Below, piece after piece: positions 36,734 through 44,984 of a DNA stretch of 64,000 bases. The stretch covers positions 124,001 to 188,000 of the forward strand of contig NZ_PQSU01000006.1 of NCBI RefSeq assembly GCF_002920615.1, given 5' to 3'. The notes under the pieces were generated by a model, which was not told where the DNA came from, made no database searches, and worked only from the letters and a program-made list of their open reading frames with translations. Each line of letters starts with the position of its first letter. The first letter of the stretch is position 1. Both the position numbers and the translations under genes were made by a program. This stretch comes from Streptomyces sp. Ru62 (GTDB lineage Bacteria > Actinomycetota > Actinomycetes > Streptomycetales > Streptomycetaceae).

Positions 36734-36919
36734 TCGATCCGACGTAACAGCAGGGTGGGCGGTGATACGGACGACCACCCGAGTGGTCGGCCCGGCCGGC
36801 GGCCGGTGCTGGTCCTCGTCGATGACCAGGGCGACGGTGTGGACGCCGTCGGTTCCGGGTGCGGCCCTCGCCCACACCAGAGCCCGGGTCGAGCGGGCTG
36901 ACGCGAGCTGACGCAGGGT

Positions 36920-37555
36920 TCAGAACACGTTGATCGCAGCTGGTGCCCGTTCCGCGCGGGTCAGGGCACGCAGCAGTGCCGCTTGACCGTGCCGCCGGAC
37001 GGCAAGCCCGGTCAGCAGCGCAACCACGGGATCGAGGGCGGTGCCGGGAAGTTCCGGCGTGCTGAGGCCCACGCTGATCGCCAGGTCGTCCATATGCACA
37101 GCGAGCTCGACCAGTCGGGTCACGAGGAAATCGTCCAGGCTCAGTGCCCACCCTGTTTGCGGTATGAACACCACCCAGTCACCGTGCACCTCCTCAAGGC
37201 CGGTTCGCTGCCTGTCGAGCGTGGCACGGACGCGCTCGACCAGACGCCGCACGCCTTCGGAGGAGATGCCTTCGCCCTTCGCTCGGATTCCGGAGCTGAT
37301 CTCGCCGTCGAGCGGCGCGTCGATCCACACCGCCCGCGCATAGTGTTCCAACACGGGGACGGGTTGCTGCTCAGAGGCGGGCCCCTCCAGCGCCGGATCC
37401 ACGCTGAACATCTGATACGCGAGGTGGCCGGCCAGACCGCTGACGGTCCACTGGGCTAACGCGCTGGGTTTCTCCCACGAGGCGGCCACTTCCGGTGCGT
37501 CCAGCAACGCTACGGCCTGCGCGGCGGTCTCCAAGTAGGCGTTCTTCAGACTCAC
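36920..37555 (-). CDS. Maleylpyruvate isomerase N-terminal domain (DinB-like) protein
   Basis: 211 residues from GTG 37555 (GGGGGG upstream). A helical bundle of the mycothiol-dependent maleylpyruvate isomerase/DinB type: SALAQWTVSGLAGHLAYQMF gives the metal-site His in LAGHLAYQ, and the later VTRLVELAVHMDDLAISVGL has the second His motif (ELAVHxDDLA). A third His is not clear. Such proteins are mycothiol-linked transferases or isomerases in actinobacteria. Stands alone. Confidence 0.85.
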   Translation of the reverse strand: MSLKNAYLETAAQAVALLDAPEVAASWEKPSALAQWTVSGLAGHLAYQMFSVDPALEGPASEQQPVPVLEHYARAVWIDAPLDGEISSGIRAKGEGISSEGVRRLVERVRATLDRQRTGLEEVHGDWVVFIPQTGWALSLDDFLVTRLVELAVHMDDLAISVGLSTPELPGTALDPVVALLTGLAVRRHGQAALLRALTRAERAPAAINVF

Positions 37556-38026
37556 AAGCCCCCCATGACACGTCGGGCCCCCAACACTACGCAGTACCGC
37601 CCAGGGGGAAGCGAGATTCCCCCCGAGTCGGTGGAGCACACTCACTTCCAGAGGGCATAACCGCTCAAATGCCTCGCGCTGCGACACGCGAGCATCCCGA
37701 GCGACATCAAAGGTCCGCCGGGGTGCTCGTGCAGTCGTGTCCAGGAACGGGCCATGCCCGGCGCCCTGAGGGCACTGACATCCGGCCGGGGCTCGATGCT
37801 GCATCGGCCTGGCCGCTCGCTCGCGTGGGACACCGCCGCCGAGGCGTGGCGCGATGCCGTCCGCGGCCCGGGCCCGCGCCGGCCGTATGACGGGCTGTGA
37901 GGGGGGAGGTCTCGGCGCCGGTGCTCATCAACTCGTCGGTCGTTGGCTGCGGGTCATGCGGCTGCGGATCTACTCCAGCGGACCGAGGGTCTGCTGGAGT
38001 AGACCGGTGCGGTACACCTGTCGCGG
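37556..38026. other. Gap containing copy 2 of the dispersed repeat
   Basis: No gene recognised apart from the repeat at 37723-37756. Frames here are Arg/Pro-rich without starts. Confidence 0.4.
37723..37756. repeat. Dispersed 34-bp repeat, copy 2
   Basis: Same orientation as copy 1 (15084-15117) with two mismatches. It lies in the gap between the isomerase-like gene and the FG-GAP gene, again beside decayed sequence. Confidence 0.7.
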
Positions 38027-39454
38027 TCAGATGACTCCGAGGAGTCCGTAGCCGCCGAGGCGGGTGTTGTACTTCTGCGGGAAGCCGACGGACGCGGCGG
38101 TGATCATGCGGCTGCCCTTGGCGGTGGGGCCGCCGGTGCCGCCCGGGAGGATCCACACCGCGCCGGTCTCGGAGTTCTCCTCCCCGGCTCCGATGAACAG
38201 TTCCGCCTTGCCGTCCTTGTTGATGTCGCCGACGGACACGGTGGTGCCGAACGCGTCGTCGACCTCGTCGCCCCCGGGTATGCCGCTGGTGTCCTGGGTG
38301 AAGGCGTAGGCGCCGCCCCCCAGGGCGCCGGTGCGACGGCCGGGGATCACCGTGACCTGCCCGGCGTTCCGCTTGCCCGTGTCCTCCAGCGGCGAGCCGA
38401 TCACGATGTCCGCGAGCCCGTCGTGGTTCAGGTCGGCCACCGCGAGGGCACCTCCGAAGTCGTCGCCCTTCTCGCTCGTACCAGGAACACCGGCGGTGTT
38501 CTGGGTGAGCTGTACTGGTTGCGCCTGCCACGCGATGCCCTGCGCCGACCCGTACCACACGAGTACCCGCCCGCCGAGCGCGCCGTCGGCACCGGCCTTG
38601 TCCGGCTCGTCCGGGTCTCCGACGACGAGATCGGCGTATCCGTCGCCGTTGACGTCCCCGGTGGCCGCGATCAGGCCGTTGCCCTTCTGCTGCCAACCCC
38701 GCAGAACCGGGTCGACGTACACCGCGCCGCCGCTCAGGTCGGCCAGCCGGACGGTGACGACAACCTCATCGGGGAAGCCGCTGCGGTCGAAATCGCCCAG
38801 CGCGACACTGCCGACGGAAGCGGTGTCCTGGTTCTCCACGGCGTCGCCGTACGTGCCGCTGCGGCTGAACGGCCCGGAGAAGCGCATCGCCCCCTCGTAC
38901 CCGGCGACGAGCACCTCGGTCTTCGTACCGGAACCGGTGCTCAGCGCCGCCACGTCCAGGCCGTAGTACGCGCCCGCAGTGGTCGCCGGCAGGTCGGTGC
39001 CGGACGTCAGGCCCTTCTTGCTGCCCCACAGCACCGTCACCAGGCCGACGTCCCTGCCCCGCCCGGTGTCCTCGTACGGCGCGGAGACCACCAGGTCCGC
39101 GAAGCCGTCCCGGTTCAAGTCGGCCGTGGCGGTGGCGGAACCGAAGCCGTCGTCCGGCTCGGCCGAGCCCGGCACGCCCGCACTGTTCTGGGTGATGGTG
39201 GCCCTCCGGGACGTGGACAGCCCCGTCGCCGATCCGTAGAGCACGACCACGGCACCGGCTCCCGTCTTGCCGGCCACGTTCGCCCCCGGCGCGGGCAGCA
39301 CGGCGTCACGGTAACCGTCACCGTTGAAATCCCCGGGCACCGCGCCGTGCACGGCCACCGCGGGAGTCGCCGACAGCAGCGGAGCGCCCACGACGGCGGC
39401 GACCAGGAGCGCCCCCGATCTCCAACCACCGCGCCGACAATGTCTGTTCGCCAT
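38027..39454 (-). CDS. Secreted FG-GAP/VCBS repeat protein (integrin-like beta-propeller)
   Basis: 475 residues from ATG 39454. Signal peptide: basic start then SGALLVAAVVGAPLLSATPA, cleavage near AVA. The rest is about seven FG-GAP blades, each with a calcium-binding loop: DFNGDGYRD, DLNRDGFAD, DFDRSGFPD, DVNGDGYAD, DLNHDGLAD and DINKDGKAE. Several blades begin with the typical QNTAGVPG or QDTSGIPG. Probably a calcium-stabilised extracellular beta-propeller. GGAGAGG precedes the start. A decayed relative lies at 44300-44760. Confidence 0.9.
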   Translation of the reverse strand: MANRHCRRGGWRSGALLVAAVVGAPLLSATPAVAVHGAVPGDFNGDGYRDAVLPAPGANVAGKTGAGAVVVLYGSATGLSTSRRATITQNSAGVPGSAEPDDGFGSATATADLNRDGFADLVVSAPYEDTGRGRDVGLVTVLWGSKKGLTSGTDLPATTAGAYYGLDVAALSTGSGTKTEVLVAGYEGAMRFSGPFSRSGTYGDAVENQDTASVGSVALGDFDRSGFPDEVVVTVRLADLSGGAVYVDPVLRGWQQKGNGLIAATGDVNGDGYADLVVGDPDEPDKAGADGALGGRVLVWYGSAQGIAWQAQPVQLTQNTAGVPGTSEKGDDFGGALAVADLNHDGLADIVIGSPLEDTGKRNAGQVTVIPGRRTGALGGGAYAFTQDTSGIPGGDEVDDAFGTTVSVGDINKDGKAELFIGAGEENSETGAVWILPGGTGGPTAKGSRMITAASVGFPQKYNTRLGGYGLLGVI

Positions 39455-40678
39455 GAACCAGGCCCTCTCCCCATCCGACGCATCCCTACGTGCGCCGCGA
39501 TCAGGGCATCGTAGAGGGGTGCGAGGCCCGCGAAACGCCTGACCCTTCCCCCTGGGGGCGGCCACCCCTCGCACAGTGTCGAGACGACCGAGCGTGCGCA
39601 GGTCGTCCTCGCAGGGGGCAGGGTTCGAGCAGGCGGGGGATCTTCGGCCTGGCACGACTGGCTCACCGGGCCAGAGCTTGAGTCCCTCGTCCGGCGTCTC
39701 AGACGTCCGCAAGCCGTTCGATCGATACCGCAACCTGAGCCGGGCAGACCGCCCCTTGTGTTGAGTCCGTCATCGGCTGACCACACTTGGTTCGTTGACA
39801 TCAGCGCGTCGGTGTTCGTGAACTCACGGACCGTCCGCCGCAGGGTGCGGTCTGTTCGAACCCTCAGTGCCTCCCGAAGTGGTGAACATCTGCTGTGTTC
39901 TCGTGGACGAAGCCAGCCTGCCGTTGAAGGACAGGGCAGGTGCTGCGGTAGCGCTTCCCTCGAAGTCTCCGCAAGGCCGCGCCTCCTTCCGGGGAGCGGA
40001 ACCGCGTGCTCACCGCTCCGGCCGGCCCTGCGGAGGCGGGCTGCTTTCAGCTGCGGGTCGCCTGCGGGCTCTACGCCCAGGTCCGCGCCGCAAGCACCTT
40101 CCTCGACCGGGTCAGCACCGACGGCCGGCCCACCGGCCCGCTGCCGTACGGCGAGGAGCCGCTGTGGCGCCAGTATCCGCTGGCCGGCCAGCTCACCCTC
40201 GGGCCGGCCGGACGGCAGGCCGGCCAAGGCGACCCCCACTCCGGACACCGCACACAGCCCCGCCTGACCCGGCGGGCGGCGGCCTACTCGTCGGGCGAGT
40301 GGCGCCTGCTGCACCGGCTGTCGTCGGGGAGCCGCGGCGGCTCCCCGACCATTTCCAGACGAAGGGTGGGCCATCCCTGTGCGAGGCGATCCACCCTCGA
40401 CGCACCCGGCTCATGGATCGGCGTGGGGGGAGCTTGTACGAGGCGGCCGCGCTGGACGGTGTCTGACACTTCCGCACCGCAGGAGCGGCGGTGGCCGGCG
40501 GTCGGCGGTACACCCGTCGTCCCGGCAAGCGGACCCGGACGCTGCCGCACGCCCCGCCCGGTGGTTCACGGGCCGGTGTCGCCCGTCCGGACGACACCGG
40601 GATGCAGTACCCGCACACTTCCGTACGGTCGTTTGCAGGGCTGGAACACCCTCCGACCTGCCCATGAGGAGGCGCGCC
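39455..40678. other. Long gap; plus-strand fragment of unknown origin
   Basis: At about 40006-40215 the plus frame reads CFQLRVACGLYAQVRAASTF, LDRVSTDGRPTGPLPYGEEP, which looks like protein but has no ribosome site or recognisable family. A strong hairpin lies at 40323-40349. The rest shows no gene. The ribosome site of the gene at 40679 is inside the last 12 bases. Confidence 0.4.
40323..40349. terminator. Strong hairpin, probable terminator
   Basis: GTCGGGGAGCCG-CGG-CGGCTCCCCGAC: a perfect 12-bp stem with a 3-base loop. There is no U-run, as is common for Streptomyces terminators. It lies after the unknown plus-strand fragment at about 40006-40215. Confidence 0.6.
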
Positions 40679-40987
40679 ATGCGTCGCATCAGTTCGACAC
40701 TCACGATATTCGCGGCCGCCGGGATGCTTGCGCTCACCGTTCCCGGATCGGCGTTCGCCACGAACGGATTCCTCCGCATCGGCGGAGTCGTCCACAACAA
40801 CCCGCTGGGCTGTTACGAGGTCGCTCAGCTGTCCACCGTACTCAACTTCACTGACGTTCCCGTCCGCGTCCACAACGTCCCGGGGTGCCAGGGCAACGTC
40901 GTCCAGATCATTCCCCCGGGGCTGGCAACGCAGGTGCCCGGGACGCACAGCATCCTCGTCAAAGACCCGTTCAGCCCCCTGAGATGA
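40679..40987 (+). CDS. Small secreted protein
   Basis: 102 residues. Signal peptide: RRISS then LTIFAAAGMLALTVPGSAFA, cleavage after SAFA. The mature part of about 75 residues has two Cys (LGCYEVAQ and VPGCQGNVV) that could form a disulphide, and beta-like strands. GAGGAGG lies before ATG 40679; an ATG 15 bases upstream has no such site. The stop overlaps the next ATG by 4 bases. Function unknown. Confidence 0.75.
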   Translation: MRRISSTLTIFAAAGMLALTVPGSAFATNGFLRIGGVVHNNPLGCYEVAQLSTVLNFTDVPVRVHNVPGCQGNVVQIIPPGLATQVPGTHSILVKDPFSPLR

Positions 40988-41439
40988 CTCGCACGGAGCC
41001 TCCGCCAACTCGAAGACGCAGGTCAAAGGGCTGGCGTGAACGTGAGGAACTGCTCGCCAAGGAGTTGGCGGAGGTGCGGGCCGAGCGGGACGAGCTCGTC
41101 GTCGCGGAGCGGGTTCTTGAGCGGGTGAGCGAACAGCTTGCCAACGAACGCGCCTCGGCCGCGCCGGCGCCCGGGCAGGTGGGTGGACGAGCGGTGATGC
41201 TGGTCCCGCACCGAACGCCGGACATGGGGGAGACCATGCTCCCGCCGGACTACCAGCGCATCCTTGCCACCGTGCGGCAGGCCGCCGGACCGGTCATGGC
41301 CCGGCAGGTCGGCGACGCCCTGGGAATCGATGTCAGCGTGCGGTCCCAGCTGGAGCCTTTGCGCGGGAAGCTGGTCGGACTGGTCGACCGCAGTTGGCTG
41401 CGTAAACTGCCCGACGGCCGCTTCACCACCCGCCAGTAA
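40984..41439 (+). CDS. Coiled-coil/winged-helix protein beside a transposase
   Basis: 151 residues. A charged coiled-coil (about 15-62: REREELLAKELAEVRAERDE, LVVAERVLERVSEQLANE) is followed by a helical DNA-binding-like domain (YQRILATVRQAAGPVMARQV, GDALGIDVSVRSQLEPLRGK). Closely similar proteins are, as I recall, frequent next to Streptomyces insertion sequences. Here an IS5-type transposase gene starts 70 bases downstream. It overlaps the secreted-protein gene (ATGA), which may be chance from insertion. No function is proven. Confidence 0.65.
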   Translation: MTRTEPPPTRRRRSKGWREREELLAKELAEVRAERDELVVAERVLERVSEQLANERASAAPAPGQVGGRAVMLVPHRTPDMGETMLPPDYQRILATVRQAAGPVMARQVGDALGIDVSVRSQLEPLRGKLVGLVDRSWLRKLPDGRFTTRQ

Positions 41440-41508
41440 CCTGATCTGCCGACCACGGCAGCGCGGCGCGGGCGTAACCACGTTGCGCCCGGCGGTCGTT
41501 GGAATTGT

Positions 41509-42312
41509 GTGACGAAAACCAAAAAGCACGCCGAGGACACCTGCCAGTTTGTCTACCAGTGCCGTCTGCCACTGTCCACGCGGACCGTCGAATACCTCGC
41601 CGATCTGCTCCGGCGTCACCTGAAAGCAATCCGGTCCGCGGTGATCGTCCTGGCTGTGCTGCGCCACGACCAGCGCCTGGCCGACATGGCCGGCGGCAAC
41701 AACGTGTCCGAGTCGACCGTCCGCAGCTGGCGCGACGAGCTGATCACCCTGCTCGCCGCGCAGGCGCCGCGTCTGGACCGCGCCCTGAAGAAGGTCACCC
41801 GGCAGGGCAGGGAGGTGGTACTGATCGACGGCACCCTCATCGCGACCCAGCGCCGCACCGGGAAGGCCGGCCGGCGCAACTACTCCGGCAAACACCACCG
41901 GCACGGCCTGCACTTCCTCGCCCTGACCGACGAGCGGGGCCGCCTGAACTGGATATCCGCCGCCCAGCCCGGCCGCACCCACGACAACACCGCCGCCCGC
42001 CACGACCACCTCCTGGCCCGCCTGCGCGCCGCCGGCCTCGGGGCCCTGGCGGACCTGGGCTTCCGCGGTCTGGACAACGACGTACTCGACCCCGTGATCG
42101 TCACCGGCTTCCACGCCACCCGCGCCCACAAGCTCACCCCCGGCCAGAAGACCGCCAACCGTGTCCTCGCCAACGGACGCGCACCGGTCGAACACGGCTT
42201 CGCTCACCTCAAGAACTGGCGGATCCTCACCAAACTCCGCACCGACCCGGCCCGCGCCACCTGCCTCCTGCGCGCCCTGCTCGTCCTGACGAACCTCGAA
42301 GTCAACCGCTGA
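41509..42312 (+). CDS. IS5-type (DDE_Tnp_4) transposase, apparently intact
   Basis: 267 residues from GTG 41509. N-terminal HTH (VIVLAVLRHDQRLADMAGGN then NVSESTVRSWRDEL). The DDE triad is visible: Asp in VVLIDGTLIATQRR, Asp in ALADLGFRGLDND and Glu in PVEHGFAHLKNWRIL. The length is normal for the HARBI1-like branch of IS5. Terminal inverted repeats could not be placed with confidence in 41440-41508 and 42313-42430. This is the only full-length transposase in the window. Confidence 0.88.
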   Translation: MTKTKKHAEDTCQFVYQCRLPLSTRTVEYLADLLRRHLKAIRSAVIVLAVLRHDQRLADMAGGNNVSESTVRSWRDELITLLAAQAPRLDRALKKVTRQGREVVLIDGTLIATQRRTGKAGRRNYSGKHHRHGLHFLALTDERGRLNWISAAQPGRTHDNTAARHDHLLARLRAAGLGALADLGFRGLDNDVLDPVIVTGFHATRAHKLTPGQKTANRVLANGRAPVEHGFAHLKNWRILTKLRTDPARATCLLRALLVLTNLEVNR

Positions 42313-42431
42313 GGGACCGCTCAGCAGGCCCTCGTCCACGACAAATTGGAGTGTCCCGGTACCGGGCGTACCGGCCCACTGCCAGTGGCCCATTGAGCCG
42401 GCCCCGTCCAGTCCCCAGGAACCGGTGTGGG

Positions 42432-43313
42432 TCAGGGCTGAATGGTTTCCAGGTCCTCGAGGAGGCTGGAGTGGGTCGGCTGCCACCCGAGGGCATCGCG
42501 GGTGTGGGCACTGGACGCCGGCTGGTCCATGGCGAAGATCGGGCCGAACGGGCCGAAGTTCTCCTGCGGAATCTCCTCGACCGGCAGGCCCAGTCGTCGG
42601 CCGATGACTGTGGCGATGTCCCGCACCGCGTCGCCCTCGTCGCCGACGGCGTGCCAGGCCGTCCCCGCCGGTGCGGACTCAAGGGCCAGCCGGAACAGGA
42701 CGGCTGCGTCGAGCGCGTGCACGGCCGGCCAGCGCTGGGTGCCGTCGCCCGGGTAGCCGGCCACCCCGGTGCGGCGCGCTTGATCGGTCAACAGGCCGGC
42801 GAATCCGCCCTGGCCCTCGTTGTGGACCGTGCGCGGCATGCGGACAGCCATGCTGCGCACACCGCGCGAGGCGAGGTCCAGCAGCGCATTGACCGAACGG
42901 CCCCGGCCGCCCACCGGTCCGTCGGTCGGCAGCGGATCGGCCTCGGTGGAGGCGCGTCCCGGCACCCAGGGTGTCCCGGAGACCGTGACGATCGGGCGGT
43001 CGCTTCCGACGAGTTCCTGCCCCAGCGTGGCGAGAGCGGCGCTCTCCTCGGCGATGGCCTGCGCGAGAGCGTCCGGACTGCTGTAGTCGCGTCCGAACGC
43101 CAGACTGATCACCCCGTCGCACTGCCCTGCGCCGGACCGCAGGACGTCGAGCTCCGCCAGGTCTCCTCGCAGCACCTTGGCGCCAGCGCTTTCAAGGGCC
43201 TGCGCGGAGCCGTCCGAGCGAGCCAGTGCGAGAACGGTGTGACCGTTGCCGAGGAGTTCGGCGACGACGGCGGAGCCGATGGTGCCGGTACCGCCGGTGA
43301 CGAAGACATGCAT
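42432..43313 (-). CDS. NAD(P)-dependent epimerase/SDR-type oxidoreductase
   Basis: 293 residues from ATG 43313 (AGGGAG upstream). Extended/atypical SDR: VFVTGGTGTIGSAVVAELL at the N-terminus and GDLAELD for the adenine ring. The usual YxxxK is not clearly present, so it may be an atypical SDR of NmrA or epimerase type. The pattern DALGWQPTHSSLLEDLE at the end is typical of this family. Divergent from a TetR gene with two palindromes between; likely repressed by it. Confidence 0.85.
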   Translation of the reverse strand: MHVFVTGGTGTIGSAVVAELLGNGHTVLALARSDGSAQALESAGAKVLRGDLAELDVLRSGAGQCDGVISLAFGRDYSSPDALAQAIAEESAALATLGQELVGSDRPIVTVSGTPWVPGRASTEADPLPTDGPVGGRGRSVNALLDLASRGVRSMAVRMPRTVHNEGQGGFAGLLTDQARRTGVAGYPGDGTQRWPAVHALDAAVLFRLALESAPAGTAWHAVGDEGDAVRDIATVIGRRLGLPVEEIPQENFGPFGPIFAMDQPASSAHTRDALGWQPTHSSLLEDLETIQP

Positions 43314-43329
43314 GAGTTCTCCCTGAAAG

Positions 43330-43351
43330 TGATGGGACCATTGTCCCATCA
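43330..43351. promoter_or_regulatory. TetR operator 1
   Basis: TGATGGGAC-CATT-GTCCCATCA: perfect 9-bp arms, 16 bases upstream of the oxidoreductase start. Shares the GGGAC...GTCCC core with operator 2. Confidence 0.85.
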
Positions 43352-43363
43352 CCGACCCTACAC

Positions 43364-43389
43364 GGTGACGGGACAGGTGTCCCATCACC
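43364..43389. promoter_or_regulatory. TetR operator 2
   Basis: GGTGACGGGAC-AGGT-GTCCCATCACC: 11-bp arms with one mismatch, 12 bases upstream of the tetR start. The centres of the two operators are 36 bases apart. Confidence 0.85.
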
Positions 43390-43401
43390 TATCCTGGTCT
43401 C

Positions 43402-43980
43402 ATGGCTAGATGGCAACCGGGGGCGGCCCAGCGACTCGTCGTTGCGGCCGTCGACCTCTTCACCGAGCAGGGGTACGACGCCACCACGGTGACGCAGATC
43501 GCCGAGCGCGCCGGTGTCACCAAAAGCACCTTCTTCCGGTACTTCTCCGACAAGCGTGAGCTACTGGTCGCCGGCCAGGAGACGCTCAGCAGGCTGCTCG
43601 CCGACGGCATCACCGAGGCCCCTGCGAGCGCCAGCCCGCTCCAGGCGGTGGCGGCCGGTCTCGAGCGCGCATCGAGCGCCATGGGTCCGGCGAACCGCGA
43701 GCTCGGCCCCCGCCTCAAAGCAGCCGTGGCAGCCAGCACCGAACTACAAGAGCGTGACGCCCTCAAGAGCGTCGGTCTCGCGGCCGCCATGACAGCCGCG
43801 CTCATCGCCCGTGGCGTCCCCGACCCGATCGCGCACCTCGCGGGCGAGCTGGGAGTCCTCGCGTTCAAGCGGGGATACGCCCAGTGGTCTGAAAGCGATC
43901 GTGATGACACAGAAGGGCTCGCGCCACATGCACTGGCAGCCCTGGAAGACCTACGTGCGGCAACCGCATCGCTGGGCTGA
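43402..43980 (+). CDS. TetR-family transcriptional regulator
   Basis: 192 residues. TetR HTH at about 10-57: LVVAAVDLFTEQGYDATTVT, QIAERAGVTKSTFFRYFSDK, RELLVAG. The C-terminal ligand domain (about 70-190) is alanine-rich and helical. Divergent from the oxidoreductase gene; the pair of palindromes between them suggests it represses both. Confidence 0.93.
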   Translation: MARWQPGAAQRLVVAAVDLFTEQGYDATTVTQIAERAGVTKSTFFRYFSDKRELLVAGQETLSRLLADGITEAPASASPLQAVAAGLERASSAMGPANRELGPRLKAAVAASTELQERDALKSVGLAAAMTAALIARGVPDPIAHLAGELGVLAFKRGYAQWSESDRDDTEGLAPHALAALEDLRAATASLG

Positions 43981-44299
43981 TCCATGCCGCTCGGCTGTCG
44001 GCGCCATAGGCGCTGCGGCGCCCGTCGAGTGCCTCCGAGACGCCCGGCTCTTCCTGACAGACCTCCAAGCCCATCGCTGACAGATGACCTACTGCGCAGA
44101 CAGTCACCCAGGACCAGCGTGAGCACCCCGAGAGCCGGTCACGCCAACCCTTCGACCTGTGATTTTCAGTTGGCGGAGGCTCACGGCGGTGCCCGGACGC
44201 CGATGCAGCACGAACGGTAGAGCACCGCCGTGCACGACGCTGGCGATCAAGGCGTTCGGAGCGTCCTCCGCCGACGACGACCGCGTCCTGGATGCCGGC

Positions 44300-44760
44300 G
44301 GCAGGCGGAGACGGCGCCGTCAACATCTGGCCGGCGGCGGGCGGAGACGGCGCCGTCAACATCTGGCCGGCGGCGGGCGGAGACGGCGCCGTCGATATCT
44401 GGTCGGCGCCGACTCGCTCGTCTGAATGAACCTCGGCGCGAAGGGGACCTCAACGGTGACGGCCGTCACGGCCTCGCCATCGCCCTGTCCAACCCCCGCC
44501 TCAGCCCCAACGGACTGGCCGATCCCAGCAGCGGCGCCGACTACATCCGTCCGCTACGGCGAACCCCACATCAACGGCGGCCTCGCCACCTCTGGCCGTG
44601 TCTACCAGCAGAACACCGCCGGCATCCCCGGCGCCAACGAGAAGGAGGACGAGTTCGGCGCGGCGATGTCCATCGCCGATGTCAACGGCGACCACCGTGC
44701 AGACCTCGCCATCGGCATCGCCTACGACGTTCGGCAGTCGGCGGCCGCGGGCAGCATGTA
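44300..44760 (+). pseudogene. Decayed FG-GAP repeat protein
   Basis: Pieces of an FG-GAP propeller in shifting frames: GDGAVNIWPAAG (in the 36-bp tandem repeats), GDLNGDGRHGLAIALSNPRL, then YGEPHINGG, VYQQNTAGIPGANEKEDEFG and AAMSIADVNGDHRADLAIGI. The blades resemble those of the intact protein at 38027-39454. Frameshifts near 44430 and 44550 and the lack of a start mark it as a relic. Confidence 0.7.
44304..44411. repeat. 36-bp tandem repeat, three copies
   Basis: The unit beginning GGCGGAGACGGCGCCGTCAA has a 36-base period with copies at 44304, 44340 and 44376; the third is diverged at its end. One frame encodes a 12-residue repeat (GDGAVNIWPAAG). It is within the FG-GAP relic. Confidence 0.85.
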
Positions 44761-44984
44761 CGGGGCCGCGGGACGGCCGGCCGCGTCGCGTCGCGGGATA
44801 CCGGCGCGGATTGCCACAGGTCCCTCTGTGAGTGGACCACCAGTCGCGGTGCCGAGACGGCGCAGGCCAGGGTCCGCGATGCCGTGTGCCGCGACGTGCT
44901 CGGCTACTGCCTCCACCAGTTGGGTCGGGGTGGAGGGTGCTCCGATTCACTACGCTGAGCGCCTTCGCACCTCGGGAGGTTCGG

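Noticed and set aside
41023..42486. 487-codon open frame on the minus strand
   Set aside because: Antisense to the intact transposase and coiled-coil genes; shadow of their codon bias.
44304..44411. 36-bp repeats considered as a CRISPR array
   Set aside because: The copies are contiguous, with no spacers, and encode a propeller-like repeat. No cas gene is nearby.
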